Positions 16,201 through 25,172 of a DNA stretch of 64,000 bases are shown here, piece by piece (position 1 is the stretch's first letter; the number at the start of each line of letters is the position of its first letter). The DNA comes from Polaromonas sp. JS666. Lineage in GTDB: Bacteria; Pseudomonadota; Gammaproteobacteria; Burkholderiales; Burkholderiaceae_C. Made by a program: the position numbers and the translations under genes. The notes under the pieces were generated by a model. The model did not search any database and was not told the DNA's origin. It worked only from the letters and a program-made list of their open reading frames with translations. The DNA is taken from contig NC_007948.1 in the NCBI RefSeq assembly GCF_000013865.1, positions 5,075,001 through 5,139,000 of the forward strand, read 5' to 3'.

Positions 16201-16605
16201 TACGGCGCGGCGCTCCCAAGACAGCGCTGCCACCAGCACAAAGCCGCCGACCAGCCCCAGGTGTTCGAGAAAGGCGTTGCGGTTGTGAAACTGCTCCATG
16301 CCGCTCATGGTCCAGAACGGGTGACCGATGACCGTGGCGATCACGGTGAACGCGGCCAGCGCGAGCGCGCCCAGGGCCGACCACAGGCCGCGGCCCAACA
16401 GCATCAGCGCCGCGCCGACCAGCTGCGTGGCGAGCACCGCGGCGGCAAACAAGGGCGCCGGGCTCAGGCCGAAATGATTCGCCTCGCCGATCGCTGCGTC
16501 GAAATTCAGCAGCTTGGACACGCCGCTGTAGACGAAGGCGATCGCCAGCAGGACTTTGGCGGCCCAAAGCGCCGGTGTTGAAAATTGTGGGTTGCGGGTG
16601 TCCAT
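16192..16605 (-). CDS. DoxX family membrane protein
   Basis: 137 residues from ATG at 16605 (an alternative start at 16635 adds MIRMITTDNA). Four membrane segments, with the DoxX blocks [34 protein letters not shown] and [20 protein letters not shown]. It is the last gene of the operon that starts with the isochorismatase-like gene. Its C-terminus runs directly into the gap fragment, so the original end may have been altered. Confidence 0.85.
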   Translation of the reverse strand: MDTRNPQFSTPALWAAKVLLAIAFVYSGVSKLLNFDAAIGEANHFGLSPAPLFAAAVLATQLVGAALMLLGRGLWSALGALALAAFTVIATVIGHPFWTMSGMEQFHNRNAFLEHLGLVGGFVLVAALSWERRAVLR

Positions 16606-16642
16606 GGCGTTGTCCGTGGTGATCATTCTTATCATTCTTTAT

Positions 16643-18547
16643 TTATAGCCAGCAGGCGCAGCCCAGCGCGCCCCAGAAGCTCTTCTCGTCCGACACCGGC
16701 GTGCTTGCCAGCCAGCTTTGCGTGTGCGCATGGCCATGAACGGCGCAAGGCTTGACGCAGCAATCGGCAAACGGCAACAGGGCTCTGCGTTGCGCGGTTG
16801 GAGCGGCGCGGCCCGGCTGGTTGCCACCCAGTGCAGGTTCGCGCCAGTAGCCACCGTAGGCGTTGGTCGGCGCCCAGTCGTTGGCGGCTTTGGGCATGGG
16901 CGGTGCAAGCCTGGCGAAGTCGCCGTCGCCATGCACGATGCGGCCGCCAACCACTGTCAGGTGCGAGACCAGGTCCTTGATGTCGGCCTCGGGTACGCCG
17001 AAGAAGTCGCGCGAGGGCACGATGAAGTCGGCCAGCTGGCCGGCCTTGATCTGGCCCTTTTGTCCGTCGGCATTGGCGAACCAGGCGCTGCCGGTGGTCC
17101 ACAGCCGCAGCGCGGTGTCGCGGTCGAGCAGGTTGTCGGGCCGGTACATCGTGGTGCCGCCGACGGTCTGGCCGGTGACCATCCAGTGCAGGCAAACCCA
17201 GGGGTTGTAGCTGGCGACGCGGGTCGCATCGGTGCCGCCACCGACGGGCACCCCCGCATCAAGCATCTTGCGGATCGGCGGCGCGTGCTCGGCGGCCCTG
17301 GCGCCATAACGCTCGATGAAATATTCGCCCTGATAGGCCATGCGGTGCTGCACGGCGATGCCGCCGCCCAGCGCCTTGACGCGCTCGATGTTGCGCATGC
17401 TGATGGTTTCGGCGTGATCGAAAAACCAGTGCAGGCCATTGAACGGGATCTCGCGGTTGACCTTCTCAAACGTGTCGAGTGCGCGGCCTATCGATTCGTC
17501 GTAGGTCGCGTGCAGCCGGAAGGGCCAGCGCTTTTCGACCAGCAGGCGCACGACACGTTCGAGCTCGTCCTCCATGCTGGCGGGCAGGTCGGGGCGTGGT
17601 TCGCGGAAGTCCTCGAAATCGGCGGCGGAGAACACCAGCATTTCGCCCGCACCGTTGTGGCGGAACATGTCGTTGCCGGACAGTGGCGGCAACATGTCGG
17701 TCCACTGCCTGAAGTCGTCTACCTCTTGCTTGGGCCGCTGCGTGAACAGGTTGTAGCCGATGCGTACCGTGAGCTCGTCGGCGTCACGCAGCTTCTCGAT
17801 GACCCGGTAATCGTCGGGGTAGTTCTGGAAGCCGCCGCCGGCATCGATCACCGAGGTGATGCCCAGCCGGTTGAGCTCGCGCATGAAGAGCCGGGTCGAG
17901 GCCTCCTGCGCGTCGGGGTCGAGCTTGGGGCCTTTGGCCAGCGTGGCGTAGAGAATCATCGCGTTGGGCCTGGCAAGCAGAAGGCCGGTCGGGTTGCCAC
18001 TGGTGTCGCGCACGATCTCGCCGCCGGGCGGGTTCGGCGTGTCCTTGCCGTAGCCGACGGCGCGCAGCGCCGCGCCATTCAGCAGCGCGCGGTCGTACAG
18101 GTGCAGGATGAAAACGGGGGTGTCGGGCGCGACGGCGTTGATTTCCCCGATCGTCGGCAAGCGCTTTTCGGCGAACTGCTGCTCGGTGAAACCGCCGACC
18201 ACGCGCACCCACTGCGGCGCCGGCGTGCGCGCCACCTGCGCCTTGAGCATGGCCATCGCATCGGCCAGCGAGGGCACACCGTCCCAGCGCAACTCCATGG
18301 TGTAGTTCAGGCCGCCGCGGATCAGGTGCGTGTGGCTGTCGTGCAGGCCGGGCAGCGCGGCGGCGCCACCGAGGTCCATCACCTGCGTCTTGCCGCCGGC
18401 GTGGCGCATGACCTCTTCGCGGTCACCGACGGCGATGAACCTGCCGCCGGCGATGGCCACGGCCTGGGCCACCGGGTTCTGCCGGTCCAGGGTGGTGAAG
18501 CGGCCGTTGATGAAAATGATATCGGCAGTCGTGGGGGCGGCGGTCAT
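16643..18547 (-). CDS. YtcJ-like metal-dependent amidohydrolase
   Basis: 634 residues. Amidohydro_3/YtcJ layout: DIIFINGRFTTLDRQNPVAQ at the N-terminus, metal-site LPGLHDSHTHLIRGG near 67, RLHATYDESIGRALDTFEKV and FDHAETI further on, VGGGTDATRV near 480, and DFIVPSRDFFGVPE. The substrate is unknown; family members hydrolyse amides and formamides. It is the third gene of a four-gene minus-strand operon. The C-terminal tail after 580 is unusually rich in Cys and His (ADCCVKPCAVHGHAHT, GCACWL), perhaps a metal-binding extension. Confidence 0.88.
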   Translation of the reverse strand: MTAAPTTADIIFINGRFTTLDRQNPVAQAVAIAGGRFIAVGDREEVMRHAGGKTQVMDLGGAAALPGLHDSHTHLIRGGLNYTMELRWDGVPSLADAMAMLKAQVARTPAPQWVRVVGGFTEQQFAEKRLPTIGEINAVAPDTPVFILHLYDRALLNGAALRAVGYGKDTPNPPGGEIVRDTSGNPTGLLLARPNAMILYATLAKGPKLDPDAQEASTRLFMRELNRLGITSVIDAGGGFQNYPDDYRVIEKLRDADELTVRIGYNLFTQRPKQEVDDFRQWTDMLPPLSGNDMFRHNGAGEMLVFSAADFEDFREPRPDLPASMEDELERVVRLLVEKRWPFRLHATYDESIGRALDTFEKVNREIPFNGLHWFFDHAETISMRNIERVKALGGGIAVQHRMAYQGEYFIERYGARAAEHAPPIRKMLDAGVPVGGGTDATRVASYNPWVCLHWMVTGQTVGGTTMYRPDNLLDRDTALRLWTTGSAWFANADGQKGQIKAGQLADFIVPSRDFFGVPEADIKDLVSHLTVVGGRIVHGDGDFARLAPPMPKAANDWAPTNAYGGYWREPALGGNQPGRAAPTAQRRALLPFADCCVKPCAVHGHAHTQSWLASTPVSDEKSFWGALGCACWL

Positions 18548-18650
18548 GAATGTCTCCGGGATGTGGCCAAGGGAAGGACAGCTATACAGTGCATTCGCGC
18601 TGGCTAATTGTCACGAACTCGTGTGTCATGAACTCGTGCGGTCTCGAGGA

Positions 18651-19268
18651 CTACTCCTTGCGGAACAGCCAGCCATGGACGAGCTGCGTGTAGCGCGGCA
18701 TGATCACCCACACGACCAGCGCGACGATCACGGCGGCAAGCACGCCGTGTTCCACCCCGTACACACCGAGCACAGGCAGCGCCTTGAACACAGGCCCAAA
18801 CGCCCACGGCACGATCATGGTCAGCGGCCAGATCACCGAGGTCGTGATCAGCCACTGCTTCCAGGCCGGTGGCTTCATCGGCGGCTCGCCGGCAGCACCG
18901 TGCTCGGATGGGAACCAGTAGTCGATGCCGGCGCCGACGCTGACCTGTTCGGCGACCTCCAGTTGTGGCCGCACGGCCTCGATCAGGCGCGCGCGCTCGG
19001 CCGACTGGTGCCAGCGCGTCGCCTCCTCGCACGAAGCAAAGCGCACGACGATGGTGTAGTCGGCGCCGCCCGCGGCCGGACGCACGACGTGCACCCCCTG
19101 GTGACCGGGAAAGCCCGCGGCCACCCGCATGGTCTCGGCAAGCCAGCTCTCGTAGGCGGCCTGTGCGCCGGCGCGCACACGGTGGCGCACCACCAGGCTG
19201 ACGCTTTCAGCGGAGGCGTCATTCCCGGCGCTTGCGGGTGGAAGCTCGTTGCTCACGGCGCTGCTCAT
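18651..19268 (-). CDS. Antibiotic biosynthesis monooxygenase (ABM) domain protein with membrane tail
   Basis: 205 residues from ATG at 19268, chosen because the longer frame overlaps the upstream gene with poor coding sequence. Residues 25-120 form an ABM ferredoxin-like domain (VSLVVRHRVRAGAQAAYESW, VVRFASCEEATRWHQSAERA); residues 150-205 hold two membrane helices (KQWLITTSVIWPLTMIVPW, GVLAAVIVALVVWVI). This two-part architecture is common but uncharacterised. It starts 7 bp after the isochorismatase-like gene ends. Confidence 0.82.
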   Translation of the reverse strand: MSSAVSNELPPASAGNDASAESVSLVVRHRVRAGAQAAYESWLAETMRVAAGFPGHQGVHVVRPAAGGADYTIVVRFASCEEATRWHQSAERARLIEAVRPQLEVAEQVSVGAGIDYWFPSEHGAAGEPPMKPPAWKQWLITTSVIWPLTMIVPWAFGPVFKALPVLGVYGVEHGVLAAVIVALVVWVIMPRYTQLVHGWLFRKE

Positions 19269-19275
19269 GGCGTGC

Positions 19276-19926
19276 TCAGCCCAGCTTGCGCGCCGGCATC
19301 TTGTGCACGTGCGTGATCGCGTAGTCGATGCCTGCGCCGTAGGCGCCGGAGTGCTCCACAACGATGCCTGTCGTGCCGGCATAGGTTTCCTTGCGTGCCC
19401 AGTCACGCTGCATTTCCAGCAGGAACTGCTGCCAGGTGACCGGTACGGCGCCGGCCTGGATCATGCGTTGCACCGACATGTTGTGCGCCGCGACCGAGGT
19501 GCCGCCGGAGGCGTCTTCCACGAAGTAGACCTCGTAGCCGTCGGCCATCGCCTCGAGCACCGGGAAGTTCAGACAGACCTCCGTCCAGAGCGCAGCGAAC
19601 ACCAGCTTTTTGCGGCCTATCTTCTTGAGCTCGGCCTTCACGGCCACGTCGTCCCAGGTGTTCATGCTGGTGCGCTCAAAGATCTTGTTGTCGGGCAGCA
19701 CGGCGAGCAGCTCGGGCCAGATGTTGCCCGAGAATGACTCGGTCTCCACTGACGTCAGCACCGTCGGCACCTTGAACACCTGGGCCGTCTTGGCCAGCGC
19801 GATGACGTTGTTCTTCAGCAGTTGCCGGTCAATATTGGCCACGCCGAAGGTCATCTGCGGCTGGTGATCGATCAGGATCAGCGCGCAGTTTTGCGGGGTC
19901 AGCAGTTCGAGTTTGCCTTGCGTCAT
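19276..19926 (-). CDS. Isochorismatase-like cysteine hydrolase (YcaC type)
   Basis: 216 residues from ATG at 19926. Catalytic features: Asp in CALILIDHQPQMTFGV, and the nucleophile Cys in FAALWTEVCLNFPVLEAMAD. This matches YcaC-like hydrolases of the isochorismatase superfamily, whose natural substrates are mostly unknown. It is the first gene of the operon and is divergent from the LysR gene at 20097, with about 170 bp between them. Confidence 0.88.
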   Translation of the reverse strand: MTQGKLELLTPQNCALILIDHQPQMTFGVANIDRQLLKNNVIALAKTAQVFKVPTVLTSVETESFSGNIWPELLAVLPDNKIFERTSMNTWDDVAVKAELKKIGRKKLVFAALWTEVCLNFPVLEAMADGYEVYFVEDASGGTSVAAHNMSVQRMIQAGAVPVTWQQFLLEMQRDWARKETYAGTTGIVVEHSGAYGAGIDYAITHVHKMPARKLG

Positions 19927-20096
19927 GATGCTTCCTTTCTGGGAACGTTCCGGGGATGGTGAGGGACAAGGTTCGAATCCTAAATTGCGTACCAACTATT
20001 GACTAGCCTGCAATCTGGAATCAGACTGCATCCGGATTGGAATCAATAGAAACCAATCGAAAATCCATCGGAATCACCAGGAACCCACAGGAAGCA

Positions 20097-21005
20097 ATGG
20101 CTCAACTCGATGCCCTTCAGGCGCTCGTGCTCTCAAAACAGCTCGGCAGCTTTGCCGCGGCCGCTCGCGCGCTGGGCGTGACGCGCTCGCAAATCAGCAA
20201 GCTCATTGCCTCGCTGGAGGCCGATTACGGCACCGCCCTGTTCGTGCGCTCGACGCGCGCCATTGCCCTGACCGGCGCGGGGGCGACCCTGCACGACTAT
20301 GCCGTGGACCTGCTGGCGATTTCCGCCGAGGCCCGCGAGGCGATGGCGGCGCTGCGAGGTACCGTGGCCGGACCGCTGCGCGTCAACGCACCGATGTCGT
20401 TTGGCAAGCTGGTGCTGGCGCCGCTGCTGCCGCAGTTTCTGGCGCAGCATCCCAAAGTCGAATTGCGCGTGGAACTGAACGACCGCCTGATCGACCCCTT
20501 TGAGCATGGCTTTGACCTCACGCTGCGCATCGCGCAATTGCCGGATTCTTCGCTGGCGGCGCGGCGAATGTGCGCCGTGCCCCGGGCCATTTACGCCGCC
20601 CCGGGCTACCTGCAGGCGCATGGGGTGCCCGACTCGCCAAAAGCACTGAAGACGCACCGCTGCCTGAACTATGCCCACGCCAATACCGGCCATGTATGGC
20701 ACCTCGGCAAGGGCCGGGAAAAGGCCAACGTCGCCGTCGGCGGGCCACTGTGCTCCAACAACGGCGACCTGCTGGTGGAGGCGGCGGTTGCCGGGGCCGG
20801 CCTGATTTTGCAACCTGGATTTCTGGCGGCCCGGCACATCGCCGCAGGGCGCCTGGTACCGGTGCTGCCGCAATGGCAGGAGTTCCCGGAGATCTCGCTG
20901 TACGCGCTGTATCCGGCCACCCGCCGGGTGCCGACCACGGTGCGCGCCCTGGTGGACTACTTGGTCACCGCGCTGCCGCCCGCCATGACGGCGGCCGTGC
21001 CCTGA
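20097..21005 (+). CDS. LysR family transcriptional regulator
   Basis: 302 residues: N-terminal HTH (LDALQALVLSKQLGSFAAAA, LGVTRSQISKLIASLEADYG) and LysR effector domain with VNAPMSFGKLVLAPLLPQFL and VRALVDYLVTALPP. ATG at 20097 has AGGA just before it; the longer frame adds an unlikely N-terminus. Divergent from the isochorismatase-ABM-amidohydrolase-doxX operon, which it probably controls. Confidence 0.9.
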   Translation: MAQLDALQALVLSKQLGSFAAAARALGVTRSQISKLIASLEADYGTALFVRSTRAIALTGAGATLHDYAVDLLAISAEAREAMAALRGTVAGPLRVNAPMSFGKLVLAPLLPQFLAQHPKVELRVELNDRLIDPFEHGFDLTLRIAQLPDSSLAARRMCAVPRAIYAAPGYLQAHGVPDSPKALKTHRCLNYAHANTGHVWHLGKGREKANVAVGGPLCSNNGDLLVEAAVAGAGLILQPGFLAARHIAAGRLVPVLPQWQEFPEISLYALYPATRRVPTTVRALVDYLVTALPPAMTAAVP

Positions 21006-21010
21006 AGGGT

Positions 21011-21934
21011 TCACCCCACGCGCGCCGCCTTGCGCCAGGGCGGCACGGGCTGAAAGCGCGCCTGCAGGAAGGCCAGAAACAGCTTCACGCGCGCTGACAC
21101 GCCGTGGCGCTGCGGAATCAGGGCGACGATGTCGGCGTCGGGCAGGCGCCAGCCGTCAAGCAGGCGCACCAGGCGGCCCGCTGCGAGGTGTTCGGCCACG
21201 TCCCATTCCGAACGCATGATGATGCCCTTGCCTGCCAGCGCCCACTGCCGCGTGACATCGCCGTCGTTGCTGCTCATCGCCGGCGCGATGCGCACCGCCG
21301 CGTCGGTGCGGCCCTTGCGAAAGCGCCAGAGCGAAACGTCCTCTTCGTTTTCCCGCAGCACCAGGCACTGGTGGCCGGTCAAGTCCTCCGGCCGCTGCGG
21401 CGGCGCATGGCGGGCCAGGTAGTCGGGCGAGGCGCAGAGGATGCGGGTGTTGGGGGCAATCGGGTAGGCGACCATGCTGGAGTTGGCAAGGTCGCCGATG
21501 TGCACGATCAGATCGAACCGGTCGGCGTCGGCGGCGGGGGGCACATCGCTGAGCGTCAGCGCGACCACCAGCTTCGGGTGTTGTGAATGGAAGTCGGCCA
21601 GCGCCCCGGCCAGGTGCTGCCGGCCAAAGCCCAGCGGGCCGCGCACATGCAGGGTGCCGGCCACTTCACCGGAACGCGCACGCAGGCTGTCGATCAGCGC
21701 ATCCAGCTCGGCCAGCAGGGTGAGGGCCTTGGTGTAGAACAGCTCGCCCTCGTCGGTCAGGCTGAAGCGCCGGGTGCTGCGCTGGACCAGCTGAACGCCG
21801 AGGCGGTTTTCGAGCTGCCGCAGGCGCTGCGAGACAGCCGAGGCCGTGACGTCCATGCGCCGCGCGGCTTCGGCCAGCGCGCCGCTTTCGGTCAGCGTGA
21901 CAAAAAATCGCAGGTCGGTGGTGTCGCTCGACAT
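21011..21934 (-). CDS. LysR family transcriptional regulator divergent from the D-aminoacylase operon
   Basis: 307 residues: HTH (FFVTLTESGALAEAARRMDV, TASAVSQRLRQLENRLGVQL) and a LysR effector domain (LHVRGPLGFGRQHLAGALAD). It is convergent with the previous LysR (5 bp apart) and divergent from the D-aminoacylase gene at 22082, which it likely regulates. Its start codon sits at the edge of a five-unit 12-bp tandem repeat (21934-21993). Confidence 0.9.
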   Translation of the reverse strand: MSSDTTDLRFFVTLTESGALAEAARRMDVTASAVSQRLRQLENRLGVQLVQRSTRRFSLTDEGELFYTKALTLLAELDALIDSLRARSGEVAGTLHVRGPLGFGRQHLAGALADFHSQHPKLVVALTLSDVPPAADADRFDLIVHIGDLANSSMVAYPIAPNTRILCASPDYLARHAPPQRPEDLTGHQCLVLRENEEDVSLWRFRKGRTDAAVRIAPAMSSNDGDVTRQWALAGKGIIMRSEWDVAEHLAAGRLVRLLDGWRLPDADIVALIPQRHGVSARVKLFLAFLQARFQPVPPWRKAARVG

Positions 21935-21993
21935 TCGTTAAAGCGTCCGTTAGTGCATCCGTTAATAAATCCATTAAAGGATTCGTTAAAACT
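21934..21993. repeat. Five tandem 12-bp repeats in a LysR/D-aminoacylase divergent promoter
   Basis: Units: ATTCGTTAAAGC, GTCCGTTAGTGC, ATCCGTTAATAA, ATCCATTAAAGG, ATTCGTTAAAAC. The CGTTA (or CATTA) core recurs at exact 12-bp steps (21936, 21948, 21960, 21972, 21984). It lies immediately upstream of the LysR gene, inside the shared regulatory region. Confidence 0.85.
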
Positions 21994-22081
21994 GCTTAGG
22001 GCAAGTGTTAGCACTGTTCAGTAATTCTACGCAATAGTGCTACTAAACTGAAGTCTCCGCAACCCAGCGCCGAGGCAAGAC

Positions 22082-23536
22082 ATGAGCGAGCATTACGACC
22101 TATTGATCCGCAACGCCGCCATTGTTGACGGAACCGGCGCTGCCCGTTTCAGTGGCGATGTGGGCGTCCGCGGCGACCGCATTGCGCGCATTGGCGACCT
22201 GCGCGGCGCCAGCGCCACCACCGAGATCGACGCCGCCGGCATGGTGCTGGCCCCCGGCTTCATCGACGCCCACACCCACGACGACCGGCTCATGCTCTCG
22301 GGCGGCGACATGGCGCCCAAGGTCAGCCAGGGCATCACGACGGTGGTCGGCGGCAACTGCGGCGTATCGCTGGCCCCCATGCCGCGGCCCATTCCCGACC
22401 CGGTGACGCCGCCGCTGAACCTGCTGGACGGCACCGGCGCGTGGTTTCGCTTCCCCGATTTCGCCAGCTACCTGGACGCCTTGCGTGCCCAGCCCGCCGC
22501 CACCAACTGCGCCATGCTGGTGGGCCACACCACGCTGCGCGTGGCCACCATGGACGACCTGACGCAGCCGGCGAGCGCCAGTGAGATTGACGCGATGCGC
22601 GCGCTGGTCGAGGAAGCCATGCAGGCCGGCGCCATCGGCGTGTCGACCGGGCTGTTCTATGAGCCGTCGATTGCCGCCCCGACCGAAGAGGTGATTGCCA
22701 TCTGCGAGCCGCTGCGCGCGCACGGCGGCGTGTACTGCACCCACATGCGCAACGAGGGCGACGACGTCATCAAGTCACTGACCGAGACCTTCCGCATTGG
22801 CCGCGAGGTGGATGTGCCGGTGGTGATCTCGCACCACAAGGTGGTCGGCGTGAAGAACTACGGCCGATCCACCGAGACGCTGAAGTTCATTGCCGACAAC
22901 ATGGCGCTGCAACCGATCTGCCTGGACTGCTATCCCTACCCGGCCTCGTCCACCATTTTGTCGGCGCACCGCGCGGTCAATGCCACGCGCGTGACCGTGA
23001 CCTGGTCGGAGCCCATGCCGGAATGCGCCGGCATGGACCTGGCCGACATCGTGGCCCAGCAGGGCGGCACGCTGGAGGAAGTGGTGGACCGCCTGACACC
23101 GGCCGGCGCGATCTACTACATGATGGACGACCGCGATGTGCAGCGCATCCTGCAGTTCGACCAGACCATGATCGGCTCGGACGGCCTGCCGCATGACGAG
23201 GCGCCCCATCCGCGCCTGTGGGGCAGCTTTCCGCGCGTGCTGGGCCATTACGGCCGCACGCTGGGCCTGTTCACCCTGGAAACAGCCATCCACAAGATGA
23301 CGGGCCTGACCGCGAAGAACTTTGGCCTGGCGGGGCGGGGCCTGGTCCAGGAGGGCGCTTTTGCCGACCTCACGCTGCTCAACCCGGACACCGTGGACGA
23401 GGGCGCCACCTTCAAGAAACCCATTGCCCCGGCCATCGGCATTGACACCGTGCTGGTGAACGGCCAGATCGTCTGGCGCAACGGCCAGCCCAGCGGCGCC
23501 CGGCCGGGCCGCGTGCTCAAACGCGAAACCGCATGA
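22082..23536 (+). CDS. N-acyl-D-amino-acid deacylase (D-aminoacylase)
   Basis: 484 residues, amidohydrolase superfamily. Motifs: YDLLIRNAAIVDGTGAARFS, metal ligands PGFIDAHTHDDRL near 62, GNCGVSLAP near 94, VISHHKVVGVKNYG near 255, and GSDGLPHDEAPHPRLWG with the catalytic Asp near 370. It releases D-amino acids from N-acyl derivatives. It begins a plus-strand run with a DSD1-type PLP enzyme and RidA, forming a D-amino-acid use pathway. Confidence 0.9.
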   Translation: MSEHYDLLIRNAAIVDGTGAARFSGDVGVRGDRIARIGDLRGASATTEIDAAGMVLAPGFIDAHTHDDRLMLSGGDMAPKVSQGITTVVGGNCGVSLAPMPRPIPDPVTPPLNLLDGTGAWFRFPDFASYLDALRAQPAATNCAMLVGHTTLRVATMDDLTQPASASEIDAMRALVEEAMQAGAIGVSTGLFYEPSIAAPTEEVIAICEPLRAHGGVYCTHMRNEGDDVIKSLTETFRIGREVDVPVVISHHKVVGVKNYGRSTETLKFIADNMALQPICLDCYPYPASSTILSAHRAVNATRVTVTWSEPMPECAGMDLADIVAQQGGTLEEVVDRLTPAGAIYYMMDDRDVQRILQFDQTMIGSDGLPHDEAPHPRLWGSFPRVLGHYGRTLGLFTLETAIHKMTGLTAKNFGLAGRGLVQEGAFADLTLLNPDTVDEGATFKKPIAPAIGIDTVLVNGQIVWRNGQPSGARPGRVLKRETA

Positions 23537-23584
23537 CACACGGGACACACATGACATCTTCCGGACAACAGACAACAAACCCGC

Positions 23585-24727
23585 ATGAACACCAGCCCCT
23601 TTGAGCCTCTCGAAACCCCCGCGCTGCTGCTGGACACAGCGCGCATGGACCGCAACATCGAACGCATGCGCGGGCGCATGACGCGCCACGGCGTTCACTT
23701 CCGCCCGCACGTCAAGACCAACAAGTGCATGGACGTGACGCAGCGCCTGCTTGACGCCGGCGCCCGCGGCATCACGGTCTCCACCCTGCGCGAGGCCGAG
23801 TATTTCAGCGAGCGCGGCATCACCGACATCCTGTATGCGGTGTGCCTGTCGCCCAACAAGCTGGCGCATGCGCTGCGCCTGCGCCGGCAGGGCATCCGGC
23901 TGACGGTGATCGTGGACAGCGTGGAGATGGCGCTGCAGCTCAACCCGGAAAGGATTCAGGGAGACGACCGGCTGGATGTGCTAATCGAGATCGACTGCGA
24001 CGGACACCGCTCCGGGGTTCAGCCCGACTCGCCCGCGCTGCTGGCCATTGCCCAAGCGCTGCAGTCACAGGGACTGGCGGTGGGCGGCGTGATGACCCAC
24101 GCAGGCGACTCCTACATCTGCCGCAGCACCGAGGCCATCGTGGCCATGGCCGAGCAGGAGCGCGCCGGCGCCGTGCAGGCGGCGAGGCGCCTGCGCGCGG
24201 CCGGCCATGCCTGCCCGGTGGTCAGCGTGGGCTCCACGCCGACCGCGCTGTTTGCCGAGAACCTTGATGGCGTGACCGAGGTGCGCGCCGGCGTGTTTGT
24301 CTTTTTTGACCTCGTGATGGCCGGCCTCGGCGTTTGCCGCACCGACGAGATTGCGCTGTCGGTGCTGACCACTGTGATCGGCCACCAGAAGGACAAGGGC
24401 TGGACGGTGACCGACGCGGGCTGGATGGCCATGTCGCGCGACCGGGGCACATCGCGGCAAAGCCTTGACCAGGGCTACGGCGTGGTCTGCGGTGTCGATG
24501 GCGCTCCGCTGGAAGACCTGATCATGGTCGATGCCAACCAGGAACACGGCATCATCGCCCGCCGGCCGGGCAGCACGGCGGGCCCGTCACCCTTCCTGCC
24601 GATTGGCAGCCAGCTCCGCATCCTGCCCAACCATGCCTGCGCCACGGCGGCACAGTTCCCCTGTTATCAGGCGCTGGACGGGGAGCAGCGGCTCGCCGGC
24701 ACCTGGCAACGCTTTTACGGCTGGTAG
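23585..24727 (+). CDS. DSD1/D-threonine aldolase-like PLP enzyme
   Basis: 380 residues. Fold-type III PLP signature FRPHVKTNKCMDVTQRLLDA with the PLP lysine near 43, plus VMTHAGDSY, VSVGSTPTAL and the C-terminal metal-binding region ILPNHACATAAQF. The family includes D-threonine aldolase and D-serine dehydratase. It starts 48 bp after the deacylase and probably acts on the freed D-amino acid; which reaction it catalyses cannot be told from sequence alone. Confidence 0.88.
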   Translation: MNTSPFEPLETPALLLDTARMDRNIERMRGRMTRHGVHFRPHVKTNKCMDVTQRLLDAGARGITVSTLREAEYFSERGITDILYAVCLSPNKLAHALRLRRQGIRLTVIVDSVEMALQLNPERIQGDDRLDVLIEIDCDGHRSGVQPDSPALLAIAQALQSQGLAVGGVMTHAGDSYICRSTEAIVAMAEQERAGAVQAARRLRAAGHACPVVSVGSTPTALFAENLDGVTEVRAGVFVFFDLVMAGLGVCRTDEIALSVLTTVIGHQKDKGWTVTDAGWMAMSRDRGTSRQSLDQGYGVVCGVDGAPLEDLIMVDANQEHGIIARRPGSTAGPSPFLPIGSQLRILPNHACATAAQFPCYQALDGEQRLAGTWQRFYGW

Positions 24728-24768
24728 GCGACTGCAAGGACAAGAGCAAGGGCAAGAAGGACACTGCG

Positions 24769-25146
24769 ATGAAACTCATTTCCTGCGGCGAGGTGCCGGC
24801 GCCCGGCGGCCACTATTCACATGCGGTGGAAGCCGGCGGCCTGGTGTTTGTCTCGGGCATGCTGCCGTCCGGCAACAACCAGCCGCCCGCGCCCTTCGAA
24901 GCCCAGGTGCAGTCGGCGCTGGACCACTGCAGCGCCGTGCTGGCTGCGGCGGGCTGCGGGTTCGATGATGTGGTGCAGGCCACGGTGTACCTGGTGGGCG
25001 TGGAGCACTGGCCGGCGTTCAACCAGTTGTATGCCGAGCGCTTCGGCAGCCACCGCCCGGCGCGGGCCGTGGTGCCGGTGCCGGCGCTGCACCACGGTTT
25101 CCTGGTCGAGATCCAGATGGTGGCCGAGCGGCCAGGCCGGGCCTGA
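24769..25146 (+). CDS. RidA family (YjgF/UK114) imine deaminase
   Basis: 125 residues with VFVSGMLPSGNNQPPAPFEA, VVQATVYLVGVEHWPAFNQL and the catalytic-Arg region SHRPARAVVPVPAL. RidA hydrolyses reactive enamine/imine products of PLP dehydratases, fitting its place 42 bp after a DSD1-type enzyme. Length is standard. Confidence 0.92.
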   Translation: MKLISCGEVPAPGGHYSHAVEAGGLVFVSGMLPSGNNQPPAPFEAQVQSALDHCSAVLAAAGCGFDDVVQATVYLVGVEHWPAFNQLYAERFGSHRPARAVVPVPALHHGFLVEIQMVAERPGRA

Positions 25147-25172
25147 GCCCGGCCCGCCCCGGCTGACGCATG

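Noticed and set aside
16718..18607. Plus-strand frame of 629 codons
   Set aside because: Shadow of the amidohydrolase gene on the other strand; no domain is recognisable and codon composition is atypical.
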